DNA from: Haliclystus octoradiatus
Taxonomy: Eukaryota; Cnidaria; Staurozoa; Stauromedusae; Haliclystidae
Reading direction: 5' to 3'
Length of the DNA: 64,000 nucleotides
NCBI GenBank assembly: GCA_916610825.1
Contig: OU744448.1
Coordinates: 28,790,107 to 28,854,106 of the forward strand
In this document: piece by piece, positions 25,480 to 35,803 of the stretch
How positions within the stretch are numbered: position 1 is the first letter of the stretch
How the letters are laid out: every line of letters begins with the position of its first letter
Position numbers and translations under genes: made by a program
The notes under the pieces: model-generated
The model's database searches: none
What the model was told of the DNA's origin: nothing
The model's input: only the letters and a program-made list of their open reading frames with translations

Positions 25480-27604
25480 AGGTATATCTGGCCTAAAAGA
25501 AGGAAGCTCAATCTTTATCATGAACAGAAAAGATGGGAAGTACTTTATCAATAAAATGCACTAAACAAAACTACTAATTTACCGTATTGCTTATCTTTAT
25601 TATTTGACATCGCAAGTTTACTTGAAATGGGAATAAACCTCCAGACTATCTTTACACATGTAGTTGACTTGCCCATGTCTCACTTTTACTTTGACGATTT
25701 TGATATGTTGGTAAGCTTACCGCTCGTCAAAGTGTGGTATATCAAAGCGGGACTTAAAGATCAATCAACAGATGTAGTACAACCCGACGTGAAATAAACA
25801 ATGGCGTAAATTTTGTTTCGATCTGGAAATGACTTCTTGGTGAAAAACGTCTTCAATGTTGTGTTTTGACCCAAATTTCGCTGAAGATCTTTGTAAAATG
25901 AAAATGTCACCCTCAGACTTTTGAAAAAATTGTAGCTGCCAAATTGATTAAAACGATGAGTTGGCGGTAACTTGACAGATACATAGATTGATGAAAGCGA
26001 ATAGATAGACAGAATACTCAAGAAATAGACACAGCTTTTAACAATAACACATAACCATTGATCTCTTTCATATGTACAATATGATATGGAAACTTGTTTT
26101 AAATTATAAGATAGGAAAAGTAAAATGAGGTAAATTAAAGTAAGTTAGCTATATTTATTATATGCGTAATGATTAATTTAACACTAAACTAAACTAATAA
26201 ATTATAATGTCATACCGTGTGTCAGCTGCTTCTTTGTTCTTCGTTGTTGATGGTAATATGATTGATGGGCTAATAATAGTATACTTTAAATGCTTATTGT
26301 AAATATGATATTTCTACTATCATTACGATATAACGATGTTGATGGATTCGATTTTTGTTGCCAGCTGAACACTTGGTCATGAGCACGCAAATTGTATTGC
26401 TTCAGTACGCATGCGTATTAGTTAATATATTAAGGTAATATTGGAGCTTACAACAGTTTCCAGATCAAAAAAAATTTATGCCATTGATGTTATCAGGTCG
26501 GGTTCTATACTACTCCCACTTTGAAGGGTATTTAACTCTATGTAGTAAGTAATAGCCTTCTAGGTCGACCTAAGTTTGATTCAAATGACTTTGAAGAAGC
26601 AGGTTTTCCATGTTTTTCTAATCTAAGCCTCTAGTTTATATTTAAACTTTAAAACCGAACATTTTAAATTTAGTTGGGTCCGCAATTCGAATTCTAAGAA
26701 ATTATTTGTATTTTGAATACATCTAAGAACTATATAAAGTGATATCAAGACATCGACACGCCTCGTTCTCATTTGACGGACAAACAAGTCGGAGAAACAT
26801 AATAACTGGCTTTTTTCAAAATCTGAAAAGTAGTGAAATCGCACTTAGATATGGCAGTTACAAAATATGGACATAACACTTTTTCATTAAGTATTTTAAT
26901 TGACTTCGATACATGTCTGAGGATGACATATTAAGATAAACAATGAGTTTTGTTGCCTGTTTTAGTGCGAGGGACATTTAACTTTCCACCCACCGGTGAT
27001 CATTTTACATAAGGCTAGATTTATCTATTTTGTCTAAATAAAACGCTGTAACTCCAGCATTTCGGTTGAAGTCTCACTTATTTGATGACGGTTTTGATAT
27101 GTTGGTAAAGTGACCAACCATCGAAATTCGGCAAATCAGAGTAAGCGGGACATGGAGCTAGTCAAGTATTTCGGTATTATCGGTTTTTCGTTGAAATTGG
27201 ATTTTTCTACTCCTTCGACTCTGTTTCTCCAGATCGAGTTGTTGCTCTTAAATCATTCAAAAGTCAAAATGACTTTTGTTCTTCATATCTAAATGAAATT
27301 GCACGTGAATTAACACGGCTTTTGTAAATAATACATTAGTTGAGAAATACGAAATTATATGCGCTAAAGAATCACTGCTCAACAACAGATCAGAGATTCA
27401 GGACTCATCAGCAAGTTAGTGCCGGCACGAAAATAAATCTTATTTGTCTAATTTCCATAAACATAGAACATAGCAATATCAACTACGGTATAACGGAACC
27501 ACAATCACACTGCAGAATAACGCAAATAGAAATAATAACAGCGCAGCATTGGTTTTGGCAAATTTAACATATTAAACTGTGAATTATATTAAACTGTAAC
27601 TGTA

Positions 27605-28072
27605 TATTGGTTCTAAATTGACAAATTGTATTGCTTGAGATAATTAATTTCAAATAGATATACGTTTTGAATGATACAATTCGATTGTAATTAACGTTTT
27701 TGTTACGTTAGAATGTTGAAGATTTCAACGTTAAAATGGTCATGTTTTGAATAAACGTGATATTGGTTCTAAATTGACAAATTGTATTGCTTGAGATAAT
27801 TAATTTCAAATAGATATACGTTTTGAATGATACAATTCGATTGTAATTAACGTTTTTGTTACGTTAGAATGTTGAAGATTTCAACGTTAAAATGGTCATG
27901 TTTTGAATAAACGTGATATTGGTTCTAAATTGACAAATTGTATTGCTTGAGCTAATTAATTTCAAATAGATATACGTTTTGAATGATACAATTCGATTGT
28001 AATTAACGTTTTTGTTACGTTAGAATGTTGAAGATTTGAACGTTAAAATGGTCATGTTTTGAATAAACGTTG
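27605..28072. repeat. Three tandem 156-bp units in the right inverted repeat
   Basis: Units start with attggttctaaattgac at about 27605, 27761 and 27917, almost identical over their full length (for example gataattaattt versus gctaattaattt in the third). The left arm of the element has a single inverted copy at about 22745-22875, so the expansion arose after the arms formed. Near identity points to recent amplification. Confidence 0.92.
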
Positions 28073-28639
28073 TTTAAAAATATATTAACTTGATGTTGTT
28101 TTCTGCCGCTGAACGCGAGTTAACCAGACGCGGGAGCAGAAGTGTGAGATAAGAAAGAACAATGGAATTTTATCTGTGTTTTTTATCCGGCATTTTACCT
28201 GTGTCCGGGTTTTAGACCTGCCCTACGAATCAGGTGTACAGAGTCAGAATCTTCGCATTCTGGGAGCTAAAATTATCTATACGAAACTGAAGCTTGACTT
28301 AGGGACCATCCATAAATTAGCTATACTACTCAATTGAGGGGTCATACCCAAAGCATACAGCTGCTCCACATGGGGGAGGGGTGTCCACCATAAAAATGTG
28401 TACTCATCTTGACTGTCTCTGTAGCGCTTTTTGAAAGATTTAAATGCAATCAATTATCAGTTGACAGTTTGTTGATTATTAAATCGATTTTTTTATTGCA
28501 GAAAAGTTAAACCATTAACTTATTATTAACCGTGAAATTTTCATTTTTCTAAAAATGGCTACACTTGTATACACCTTTGGAAACAAAAAAGTGTGGGGGA
28601 TTACAAATTTGTCAGTACACGCAGAAGGGGGTGATCCAA

Positions 28640-28870
28640 AAGCGTACTTATGTGGATATCCGATCAAAACTTCATGATGTAATCCGATTCCTTTTCTGTT
28701 GTCTTTTCCAACCTTCTGACAAATAAAATATTTAATTTCCAATGCATCACTGTTTAAAATAAATCTCTTTCTACCTTTCTCGTCAATCTCTTGAATATTA
28801 TTTTGTAAATCCTTTGTCAACGTTTGAGCATTTTTGATTTTGATTGTGACTTGTGCTAAACTTTGGAAGC
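28640..28870 (-). pseudogene. Decayed duplicate of the 3' end of the DDD membrane-protein gene
   Basis: The minus frame reads TLTKDLQNNIQ, KRFILNSDALEIK, ICQKVGKDNRKG. This matches KLTKNLQINIPQ, KRFILDGNDDAF, ICQKVEKDGRKG at the C-terminus of the neighbouring 437-aa gene. Only the last ~75 codons are present, directly downstream of that gene in the same orientation, so it is a partial tandem duplication. It abuts the end of the dispersed repeat copy at about 28650. Confidence 0.8.
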
Positions 28871-28920
28871 AGTATAATTGCCAGAGCCAGTACATTTTTC
28901 ATTCGCGTCGTATAAATTTC

Positions 28921-30234
28921 TCATGCGGATATCCGGTTAATGTCATGACCTTTTCTGCCGTCTTTTTCAACTTTCTGACAAATAATATTTGATCTCCATA
29001 AAAACGCATCATCATTGCCATCAAGAATAAATCTCTTTTCATCTTGTGGGATATTAATTTGTAAATTCTTTGTCAACTTTTGATAATTTTGATTGAATTT
29101 CAATAATCCACCCCCAACTGGATATTTTCGATGTGAACTATTGATAATTGTTAAATTATAATATGCAATAGCTGTTTGTTTGTTTGCTGGAATTTTTATA
29201 TATATTTGTGATTGGCTTTCCCACCAATTATAATAATCAAATTGTTCGTCATATGGTAATAATATTTTTACGGCATCATTTCGAAATGCATTAAAACATG
29301 CATCAAATTTTCTAATATTCATTATTTCTGGAATGTGACTATAACTATCATGTCTACATTTTTCTTTCCATATTTTAATCTGTTTACTTCTATCACAAAA
29401 TCTATTATCATTACAATAGCTAGGTACACCAATAAAAGGTTTATAGTCAATTAAAAATTGTTCAAATTTTCTTAAAACTGAATTCCTTTCTTGTGAGCAT
29501 CTAAATACCATTTCTTGGATCTTTGTTGTAAAATTTTGATTGAATTTAATTTCATCTATATCTTGATTAACAAATAAAACATCATCATCAGAAAATATAT
29601 AATAAAAATATTCGCCATGTAATAAACTGAATTTGTAAATGTTATTTCTGCCTGCTGCCCATGAAGTATATGGTTGAAATATATAATGAAGATTTTTATT
29701 TGTGGAATTACTGTCACAACTTTCCTTAAATGATAAGACAAATACATCACACATTTCTTCATTCCCCAGAAAATTAACATTCAAAAGATACCGTGGTAGA
29801 CATTTTTCAGTTTGAATTAAATATGCGAATGATTTTTTCCATTTTTTTTTCTTAGTTTCAAGATTTTCTGATGTACCTTTTTTTCTTAAATTTGTTTGAT
29901 GAAATCTTTTTATATGAGAAAATATACTCTTCCTATTTCTGATCCAACGTTTATTTTTAAATTTTCCTCTTTTGTATCCTCCAAATAATTGTTTTTTCTT
30001 CCAATAATAATATTTCCAGATAGATCTTTCAAGAAGTATCAATTCACTATCTTTTGATAACTTTATATTTAACATGTTTCTTTTAAAATCTTTACCTTTT
30101 AATATATAAGTTGAGACATTACTATTATCGAAATATTTTAAAATTATTGGTAATGATAATAATATAATAATTGATAAGGAGATTAAAATATTCTTACAAA
30201 CATGAAAACTTCGTATACTATCAAAGCATTTCAT
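28921..30234 (-). CDS. Type II membrane protein with DDD motif, putative glycosyltransferase
   Basis: Intact intronless frame of 437 aa. A short cytoplasmic N-terminus is followed by one hydrophobic segment at about residues 14-34, then a Lys/Arg-rich stem (about 75-135) and a globular domain. The domain carries YTSWAAGRNNIYK (189-201) followed by YYIFSDDDVLF (211-221). An Asp-rich triplet after a hydrophobic strand, in a single-pass signal-anchor protein, is the usual layout of GT-A Golgi glycosyltransferases, where it binds metal and nucleotide-sugar. Several Cys (for example VPSYCNDNRFCDRS) could form lumenal disulphides. I do not recognise a named family, and the very AT-rich codon use makes homology hard to judge. 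It may be a retrocopy or a member of a lineage-specific intronless family. The duplicated 3' fragment beside it supports local gene turnover. Confidence 0.6.
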   Translation of the reverse strand: MKCFDSIRSFHVCKNILISLSIIILLSLPIILKYFDNSNVSTYILKGKDFKRNMLNIKLSKDSELILLERSIWKYYYWKKKQLFGGYKRGKFKNKRWIRNRKSIFSHIKRFHQTNLRKKGTSENLETKKKKWKKSFAYLIQTEKCLPRYLLNVNFLGNEEMCDVFVLSFKESCDSNSTNKNLHYIFQPYTSWAAGRNNIYKFSLLHGEYFYYIFSDDDVLFVNQDIDEIKFNQNFTTKIQEMVFRCSQERNSVLRKFEQFLIDYKPFIGVPSYCNDNRFCDRSKQIKIWKEKCRHDSYSHIPEIMNIRKFDACFNAFRNDAVKILLPYDEQFDYYNWWESQSQIYIKIPANKQTAIAYYNLTIINSSHRKYPVGGGLLKFNQNYQKLTKNLQINIPQDEKRFILDGNDDAFLWRSNIICQKVEKDGRKGHDINRISA

Positions 30235-30419
30235 ATTTTACTCTAACAAAATAGTAAATTCACATCTGAATTTTTTAGGTTGATAAATCAAAAGCTCATC
30301 AAAACAAATTCAAACGAAAACTGAATGAAACAATTGTGTTAATCATTAATTATTGAAGTTATTGACATGACTTTTTCATCTTATGACGGGACTTCATCTA
30401 TTCTGTCAAAGTATGTACA

Positions 30420-30905
30420 GGTCGTTGCGCCGAAAATCCGTTGCGTCGAAAGGTTAATACGCCGAAAATCGTTGCACCGAGAGTCCATTGCGCCGAAAAT
30501 CGTTGCGCCGAAAGTCTGTTTCGCCGAATGGTCGTTTCGCCAAAAAGCGATGAGCTGAATGGGCGTTGCGCCGAAAGTCCGTTGCACCGAATGGTAGTTT
30601 TTCGAATGACACCGAGAGATTTATCACGGATCGATATAAAGAATCGATAAGTAGGAGTGCAGGCTATTGCGACGAAAGTCCGTCTCGCCGAAAGGTCGAT
30701 ACGCCGAAAATCATTGCGCCGAAAGCCTGTTGAGCCGAATGGTCGTTGCGCCGAGACCAATATGCCAAAATTCCGTTGCGCCGAATAGCGATGCGTCTAA
30801 AGGCCATTGCACCGAATGGTCGTTGCGCCTAAAGGCCAATATACCGAAATTCCGTTGCGCCGAATGGTCGTTGCACCGAATCACACTGCACCGAAAGTAT
30901 GTTCG
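30420..30905. repeat. Degenerate minisatellite with core 'cgttgcgccgaa'
   Basis: About 25 imperfect copies of a 15-20 bp unit around gttgcgccgaaagtc, far more GC-rich than the surroundings. The block is split by tatcacggatcgatataaag near 30625; this segment recurs just after the array near 30920. Chance reading frames arise in all phases and are not genes. Confidence 0.85.
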
Positions 30906-31039
30906 TCACAGTGGTTATCACGGATCGATATAAAGAATCTTTATGATCTTTATGCAGAAATACCTGGAAGCCAGATACCCTGGATGCACACTAAAACGTT
31001 CTCAAGGGAAAATGTGAAGAAAGACAATAATCCCCGCTT

Positions 31040-31499
31040 GTAGCGGTCATCTACGTGACTTTGATAATGAAGCAAAAGTCCTTCATTTGTTGACTTCCGA
31101 TAAACTGAAGTTTCTATTGTTTCGGCATTACGTTTAAGTTCTACGCCAATAAAAGATAGCTTTTGTTGTTCTTCTATTTCCATTGTAATTCTAAAGAAGA
31201 ACTATTATTAAGGGTAGCTAAAATTTCCAACGCCTTGTCAAAATTTGGTACTACTATAGCCAGCGTATCATCAACATATCTACGATAGTAAGTCGGTAGT
31301 AAATTTTGTTTATCTAGTCGTTCTTCTAGATTACACATATATGCATTGGCCATTAGTGGCCCAAGTGGAGATCCCATGGCTACACCATTGATCTGTTCAA
31401 ATAACTCCCCATTAAATTGAAACCATAAGTTTGATTAAACCAATCGTCCTTGAATGCTTTATCAACTAAGAGTTTAATTGTGTCGTCTACTGGAATATT
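31040..31499 (-). pseudogene. Penelope-like element, reverse-transcriptase C-terminal part
   Basis: The minus strand reads NIPVDDTIKLLVDKAFKDDW, then after a frame change GVAMGSPLGPLMANAYM, YRRYVDDTLAIV and LSFIGVELKR. These are Penelope RT motifs, including the YVDD catalytic box and the MGSPLGP block. Frameshifts occur near 31375-31430 and 31175. It is a broken copy whose start abuts the plus-strand fragment at about 31499. Confidence 0.88.
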
Positions 31500-31936
31500 A
31501 GACTTTTGTGAAGAGATTAAGGAGATATCAGTTAATGAACGTGATTTACTTGTATCTTATGATGTGTGGTCTCTATTCACTAATATCAACGCTTCAGACC
31601 AGTTTATACTAGTAAGAAAATAGTAGACGATTTGAGAGTTCGTGAGCCGAGACCGACCCTTGTGTCTCGCCAATGCGTTGTGTATCATTTTCAGTGTGAT
31701 TCGTGCGATGCGAATTATGTTGGTTTTATACGCCGACACCTCCATCAACGCATTGGTGATCATGGTGGGTCGGCCGTCGACAAACACTTGAAAACCCATA
31801 ACAAAAGTTACAGGAAATCTGCCCACATGTTTTCAGTTGTTCGAAAATGCAACTCAAAATTTGACTGTTTGGTACATGAAATGTTGGCAATCAGGAAGCT
31901 AAAACCGACTCTTAACATTCAAAGCGATTCAATTAA
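31495..31936 (+). pseudogene. Penelope-like element, RT N-part joined to GIY-YIG endonuclease
   Basis: On the + strand, DLLVSYDVWSLFTNI (about 31536-31580) is the RT motif that should precede the segment found inverted next door. After about 40 bp it is followed by VVYHFQCDSCDANYVGF, RHLHQRIGDH and HEMLAIRKLKPTLN. Those are the GIY-YIG-type endonuclease domain of Penelope-like elements, with the two-Cys insertion. The central RT is missing on this strand. The endonuclease frame runs into a MITE at 31937, which supplies a false C-terminus up to 31994. Confidence 0.85.
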
Positions 31937-32135
31937 AGGGGCAAGATTGACCGGCGACCGCTGCGAGCACAAGTTGAATTTATGCTTAGCGTAATTCAAC
32001 CGTCTCGCTTTGAAACTATTGTTCTACGCAGGCCTAATCTGTTATAAATTCATGTCAACAATGTACATTGTGTTATGAACAATAAACATGCACGTGATCC
32101 GAAGTGCGTAGCGCCTGCCGGTCATTTTTGCTCCT
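31937..32135. mobile_element. 199-bp TTAA-flanked MITE, copy 1
   Basis: Terminal inverted repeat AGGGGCAAGATTGACCGGC / GCCGGTCATTTTTGCTCCT, bounded by TTAA on both sides (31933-31936 and 32136-32139). Length and ends match the copies at 32140 and 47751. TTAA target duplication is the piggyBac signature; the class is inferred from that. Confidence 0.9.
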
Positions 32136-32139
32136 TTAA

Positions 32140-32338
32140 AGGGGCAAAATTGACCGGCGACCGCTGCGAGTACAAGTTGAATTTATGCTTAGCGTAATTC
32201 AACCGTCTCGCTTTGAAACAATTGTTATACGCAGGCCTAACTTGTAATAAAATTCATGTCAACAATGAACATTGTGTTATAACAATAAGCGTGCACGTGA
32301 TCCTAAGTGCGTGGCGCCTGCCGGTCATTTTTGCTCCT
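32140..32338. mobile_element. 199-bp TTAA-flanked MITE, copy 2 (abutting copy 1)
   Basis: Same family and orientation as copy 1, separated from it only by one shared TTAA (32136-32139). Its right TTAA is 32339-32342. Sequence differences are scattered, so the pair need not be a simple duplication. Confidence 0.9.
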
Positions 32339-32857
32339 TTAAGTCGTGACTTTTAGTTTAATTGTTTCCTTTGTCACAGCGTTCTATTGTCTATATATCT
32401 GTAGGTTTTCGTAATTCTCTCTTTGTAAACAATAGCCATAGAATGTTAAATTTATATCTTAGCACAATTTTACCTATATATATCTTGTAATTTCATATAA
32501 TATTTCTTTTAACCTTGAAAATGACAACAGCAATGTCGAAACGTCGGAATAAATTTAATCGTGATTTTTTGTCGCTATCTTTCATAGTTTATAATGCCAT
32601 ATTTAAATAATTATCGGTTGTTTGGTATTTTCATAAATTTCTTGAAATCGACGGAGTCAAGCTCGGCTATGGTGAAATGGCGTTATTGACGTTAACCAAT
32701 CAAATTGCAAGAATAAATCGTAGCAGATCCTTGATATGTTCTAATATGTCATATGTGACCCTCCTTTGTTTTGCCTGTCAATTTTGACAAAATAAATGAA
32801 ATAAAATAAAATAATCTGCCACTTTGTTTTGAAAATTATAGAGCGTGACGTATTTTC
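32339..32857. other. Non-coding spacer
   Basis: Contains 'gaaaatgacaacagcaatgtcgaaacgtcgg' around 32515-32550, a motif often found just downstream of Penelope endonuclease domains, so it may be the tail of the Penelope element split by the MITEs. No gene is seen. Confidence 0.4.
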
Positions 32858-32970
32858 TATTTCAAAATGGTGTACTGTTCCAAAACCTTAATTAATAATT
32901 AAAGATAGTGAGCAAACTATATAGAAAACAATTTTCCAGTATAGGTAATATACTGTAATTTCAAAAGTAA

Positions 32971-32976
32971 TTTATT
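32971..32976 (-). terminator. Poly(A) signal, peptide gene 1
   Basis: AATAAA on the minus strand 116 bp after the stop codon, in sequence conserved in all three paralogues. Confidence 0.6.
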
Positions 32977-33091
32977 TGTAAATATTCATATAAATATGTA
33001 CAAATTGAAAATTACGTGACCTTAGAAATATCATTATAAAGCAGCATCTCGCTAAGTAATACTATAGCGGTAATTTGGATTATCTCAGTAA

Positions 33092-35224
33092 TTATTTCTT
33101 TCCCCAGAATGTGCGTCGGCGCCAGTAAAGAGTTCTACGTCGATACAAAAGAATTCTGCGGCGCCAGTAATGAGTTCTGGGGCGAATGGAAATTAGACGA
33201 CGACGGCGACGACGACGACGACGACCCCATGGCTTGGCTTTTGGGTCTGAACTCTCTCCTGAGAAATAAACAAAAACATTTAGATAAATAAGATGATAGG
33301 ATCCAGTATCAATGCATTATACAAGGTGCAATGTTCAAAGACTAGCAGAACAATTGCATCAACAAATTCCACAACATGCTGCAAAAATTTAAATTGTCCT
33401 ACAATTTTTATACTACTATTTTCTGAAATTTTATACAGGAAAGAAATATAACTTGTCAAAATTTCCAAAACTTTTACAGTCTTCTTTTTGTAAGTGCTTT
33501 CAAAAATTTTAAATACGCCAGTTTGAAGCAAGCATTTACTTCGTAGTTATATTACGCTCTATAAAAGTTGTCTAATCAAATGGCGACAGTATCTAATGAT
33601 GAAAAATGACACCAAATATTCCACAACAGGCTATACTGCAAAGCACAGTTGTCCTACAATTTTTATGCTACGTTCAAAATATTTGGGTAGACTAAACCTT
33701 TTATCAGTTTCTCCTCCTCCTCAGAAGATTCGATAATTAAATTGGAAGACATTTTGGTAGTATAAATTTTTCTCATATGTATAACCCGATGTAGTTTACT
33801 TAATTATAGTCAGATCGTAATACAGCGGTTGCGCAAAACGTGTAAAGCAGTTTTACAATTTCCTTACCATCTGATTTTTCCTCAATATCATTTCCTTCAT
33901 CTGAAATAATTAATTAAAAATTTGATTGAAATTAAAATTAAGTTCAATAAAAGTTAAATTGTGATTGTATTAGTTGAAAATCAATATTGACATTAACACT
34001 ATAGTTAAATTTAATTGAAAATCAATGTTGAGTTGAAACATGATTGAAAGTCACTCCAACGTTATAAAACCAATCAAATGGCTTCCCTGAATGAATTACT
34101 ATGGAAAACATTCTAACAAAGATTTTCAATTGGTATACCAAATACGTCAATATACTTCAAAATTTGCAACAAGATCAAAGTCATCAAGTTGTCACTAAAT
34201 GCCCAGAGTACAGAAAGTTACAGAGGAACATTTTCCCGTTCAGTCATGCCTAATAACTGCACTCAAAACACATTTTGTAAGTACTGTAGCATCAGGGAGT
34301 GAGTCTCCTCGAGCTGAAGGGATCACTCTACTACCAGTTATTCAATCGAGAGCCTGATAACAAGCATTAGAGATTTTACTATGGAAAATATTAATACAGC
34401 AAATCCGCAAACTCTAAATCCTTTAATCCGCAATTTCATAAATTCTCCACACACCTTCATCTTCAACTTCATCGTCAACTTCATCGTTTTCTTCTTGTGA
34501 TAATTCTTCGTCGTGTTCTTGATGATCATTTTCATGATCTGAATTTACTTCTCTGCCTGATATAAAATAAATATCTTTTAAATGTTGCACCAAATACGCA
34601 CTTGCATTGCATATATGTACTTTGACGTTTGGTTCATAGATAATTCCAAGTTTAACATGTATTCGATCCTATTCCAAGGGTTAATCAATGCTCCTTTGTT
34701 ATTCATATGAAAATTTCACACAATTTAGCATGGACGAACTTCTAATGTGATACGGGATAGAAATTTACGAATCCTATTTTATATAGTATAAAGTTTGAGA
34801 AAATGTTGGTTGTTATCAAAACTGAGTTTTCAGTCGCAAGCAACATGGCAAAATGTGCCCGAAATTATGCACACAATGTCTTAAGTGAATGAATTTGACA
34901 GAAATGAAGGCAAGACACCCAACATATGTAGCATAAATGATATAAATATAGGTCCCCGTGATCTTTGCGTTGTGGCTCTTGGACTTGTTTAAGCGGCAAA
35001 TACTGCTCTTGTGAAAGGAGTAGGAAAACAGGGAGTTCTCAAACTCCGTTCAAGATATAAAACAATAGGATCCGAACATGTATTATATTATTTATTTATA
35101 TACCGGCATAGCTAATTGGTATGTATAGCAAAATGATGAGTCTAATTTTTAATGCCATAAATTTCTTACCTGCCAAAGCAAGGGTAACTCCGAAGAGCAA
35201 AACAATAACGAGTGTTAATTTCAT
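33092..35224 (-). CDS. Secreted precursor with acidic pro-segment and Arg-Trp heptad repeats, paralogue 1
   Basis: Coding exons on the minus strand: 35170-35224, 34455-34556, 33868-33900, 33092-33258. All introns are GT/AG and phase 1; the product is 118 aa. Exon 1 is exactly the signal peptide, MKLTLVIVLLFGVTLALA. Exons 2 and 3 encode a pro-segment with about half its residues Asp/Glu (ELSQEENDEVDDEVEDE, DEGNDIEEKSD). The last exon reads SSDPKAKPWG, nine consecutive Arg, then heptads ending in PRTHYW, RRRILLY, RRRTLYW and RRRTFWGKK-stop. The final Gly-Lys-Lys is a classic amidation signal after cleavage. Function is unknown: antimicrobial peptide with an acidic mask, or multi-copy short-peptide precursor. 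This copy has the longest Arg run and the most degenerate heptads (R to P, ILLY). Splice sites come from sequence only; no transcript is available. Confidence 0.78.
33698..33731 (-). other. Possible extra exon or conserved intronic block, paralogue 1
   Basis: Between coding exons 3 and 4 the minus strand reads ESSEEEEKLIK followed by AAAAG|GTTTAG, a possible donor. The equivalent blocks at 44838-44871 and 50022-50055 differ by whole codons (ESSSSEEKLIK, ESSEEEKLIK), as if translated. I could not find an acceptor that joins it in phase with the neighbours, so I left it out of the models. Confidence 0.3.
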
Positions 35225-35725
35225 CTACAAAAAGAAAATATTGTATAAAAACAGTTTGTAAGTTTTCTGTTTTCATGCCGATATCATAAACAATGTATTG
35301 AATACAATTTACAGTACAACATTAAACAGAATTATCGGGGGATATAATATACTTGGCTCCCGTTGCTATTCTAATTCAAGAATGAAGTAACTCATTCACA
35401 ATTTAAATGATACATAAAAAAGTAAGTTAAATTTTTAAAAATAAGCTGGATTATTACTCGCTCACATTTCGAAATGTTATTTATATATAAACAGTATTAG
35501 AGTACTGCAAATATACAGAGACAGTTTGTAAGGCAAACGAACAAATCAGGTGTTTCAGAGATCAAATGTGCAATATCGTATATTTTCTGTGTAATACTTC
35601 GCAGATCGGTAATATCTACTAACTAGCTAATTAGCTGATAGCTATAGTAGCCTAAAGCAGTCAGTAAGATTTATAGCATAATAATCATACACAGAATAGA
35701 ATAATATGCTAACAACTTGTCTTAC

Positions 35726-35803
35726 CTTGAAATATTAATTGGGTTGCCTGTAGTGTCTGAAAATTTCAAAGTACTTTTTGACTTTACACATCAGAATTTA
35801 TAC
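35726..35803 (-). promoter_or_regulatory. TATA box and noncoding first exon, peptide gene 1
   Basis: TATAAAT on the minus strand at 35797-35803. About 70 bp downstream is the donor TCAAG|GTAAG at 35726/35725, closing a first exon without ATG. The next exon opens with its acceptor TTTTTGTAG directly before the start codon. The same layout is present in all three copies. Confidence 0.65.

Larger units (their letters stand above)
22613..28223. mobile_element. 5.6-kb DNA element with ~500-bp terminal inverted repeats and 9-bp TSD
   Basis: The left end starts CGGCCGGTCTAAAACCCGG and the reverse complement of the right end starts GGGCAGGTCTAAAACCCGG. Inverted homology continues to about 23115 on the left and back to about 27335 on the right. 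TACGAATCA flanks both sides (22604-22612, 28224-28232). The right arm has expanded to three copies of a 156-bp block present once in the left arm. The interior holds a LINE fragment (24088-24830), a 108-aa minus-strand frame (23454-23780) and a pair of repeats near 25660 and 27070. No transposase is recognised. A 9-bp duplication plus long inverted repeats fits a Mutator-like (MULE) element, but the class is inference. Confidence 0.8.

Noticed and set aside
30420..30905. Possible CRISPR-like array
   Set aside because: Units are contiguous and degenerate with no constant repeat and unique spacer pattern, and the DNA is from an animal genome.
30367..31043. Several overlapping 60-120 aa frames on both strands
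   Set aside because: They follow from the gcgccgaa minisatellite, which lacks stops in most phases; no domain or splice context supports them.
31937..31994. C-terminal extension of the GIY-YIG frame
   Set aside because: It is encoded by the TTAA-flanked MITE, not by the Penelope element.
34338..34535. Lys/Met-rich minus frame across the acidic exon
   Set aside because: It is a wrong-frame reading of the same exon; the acidic frame is the one linked to the signal-peptide exon by consistent splice phases.
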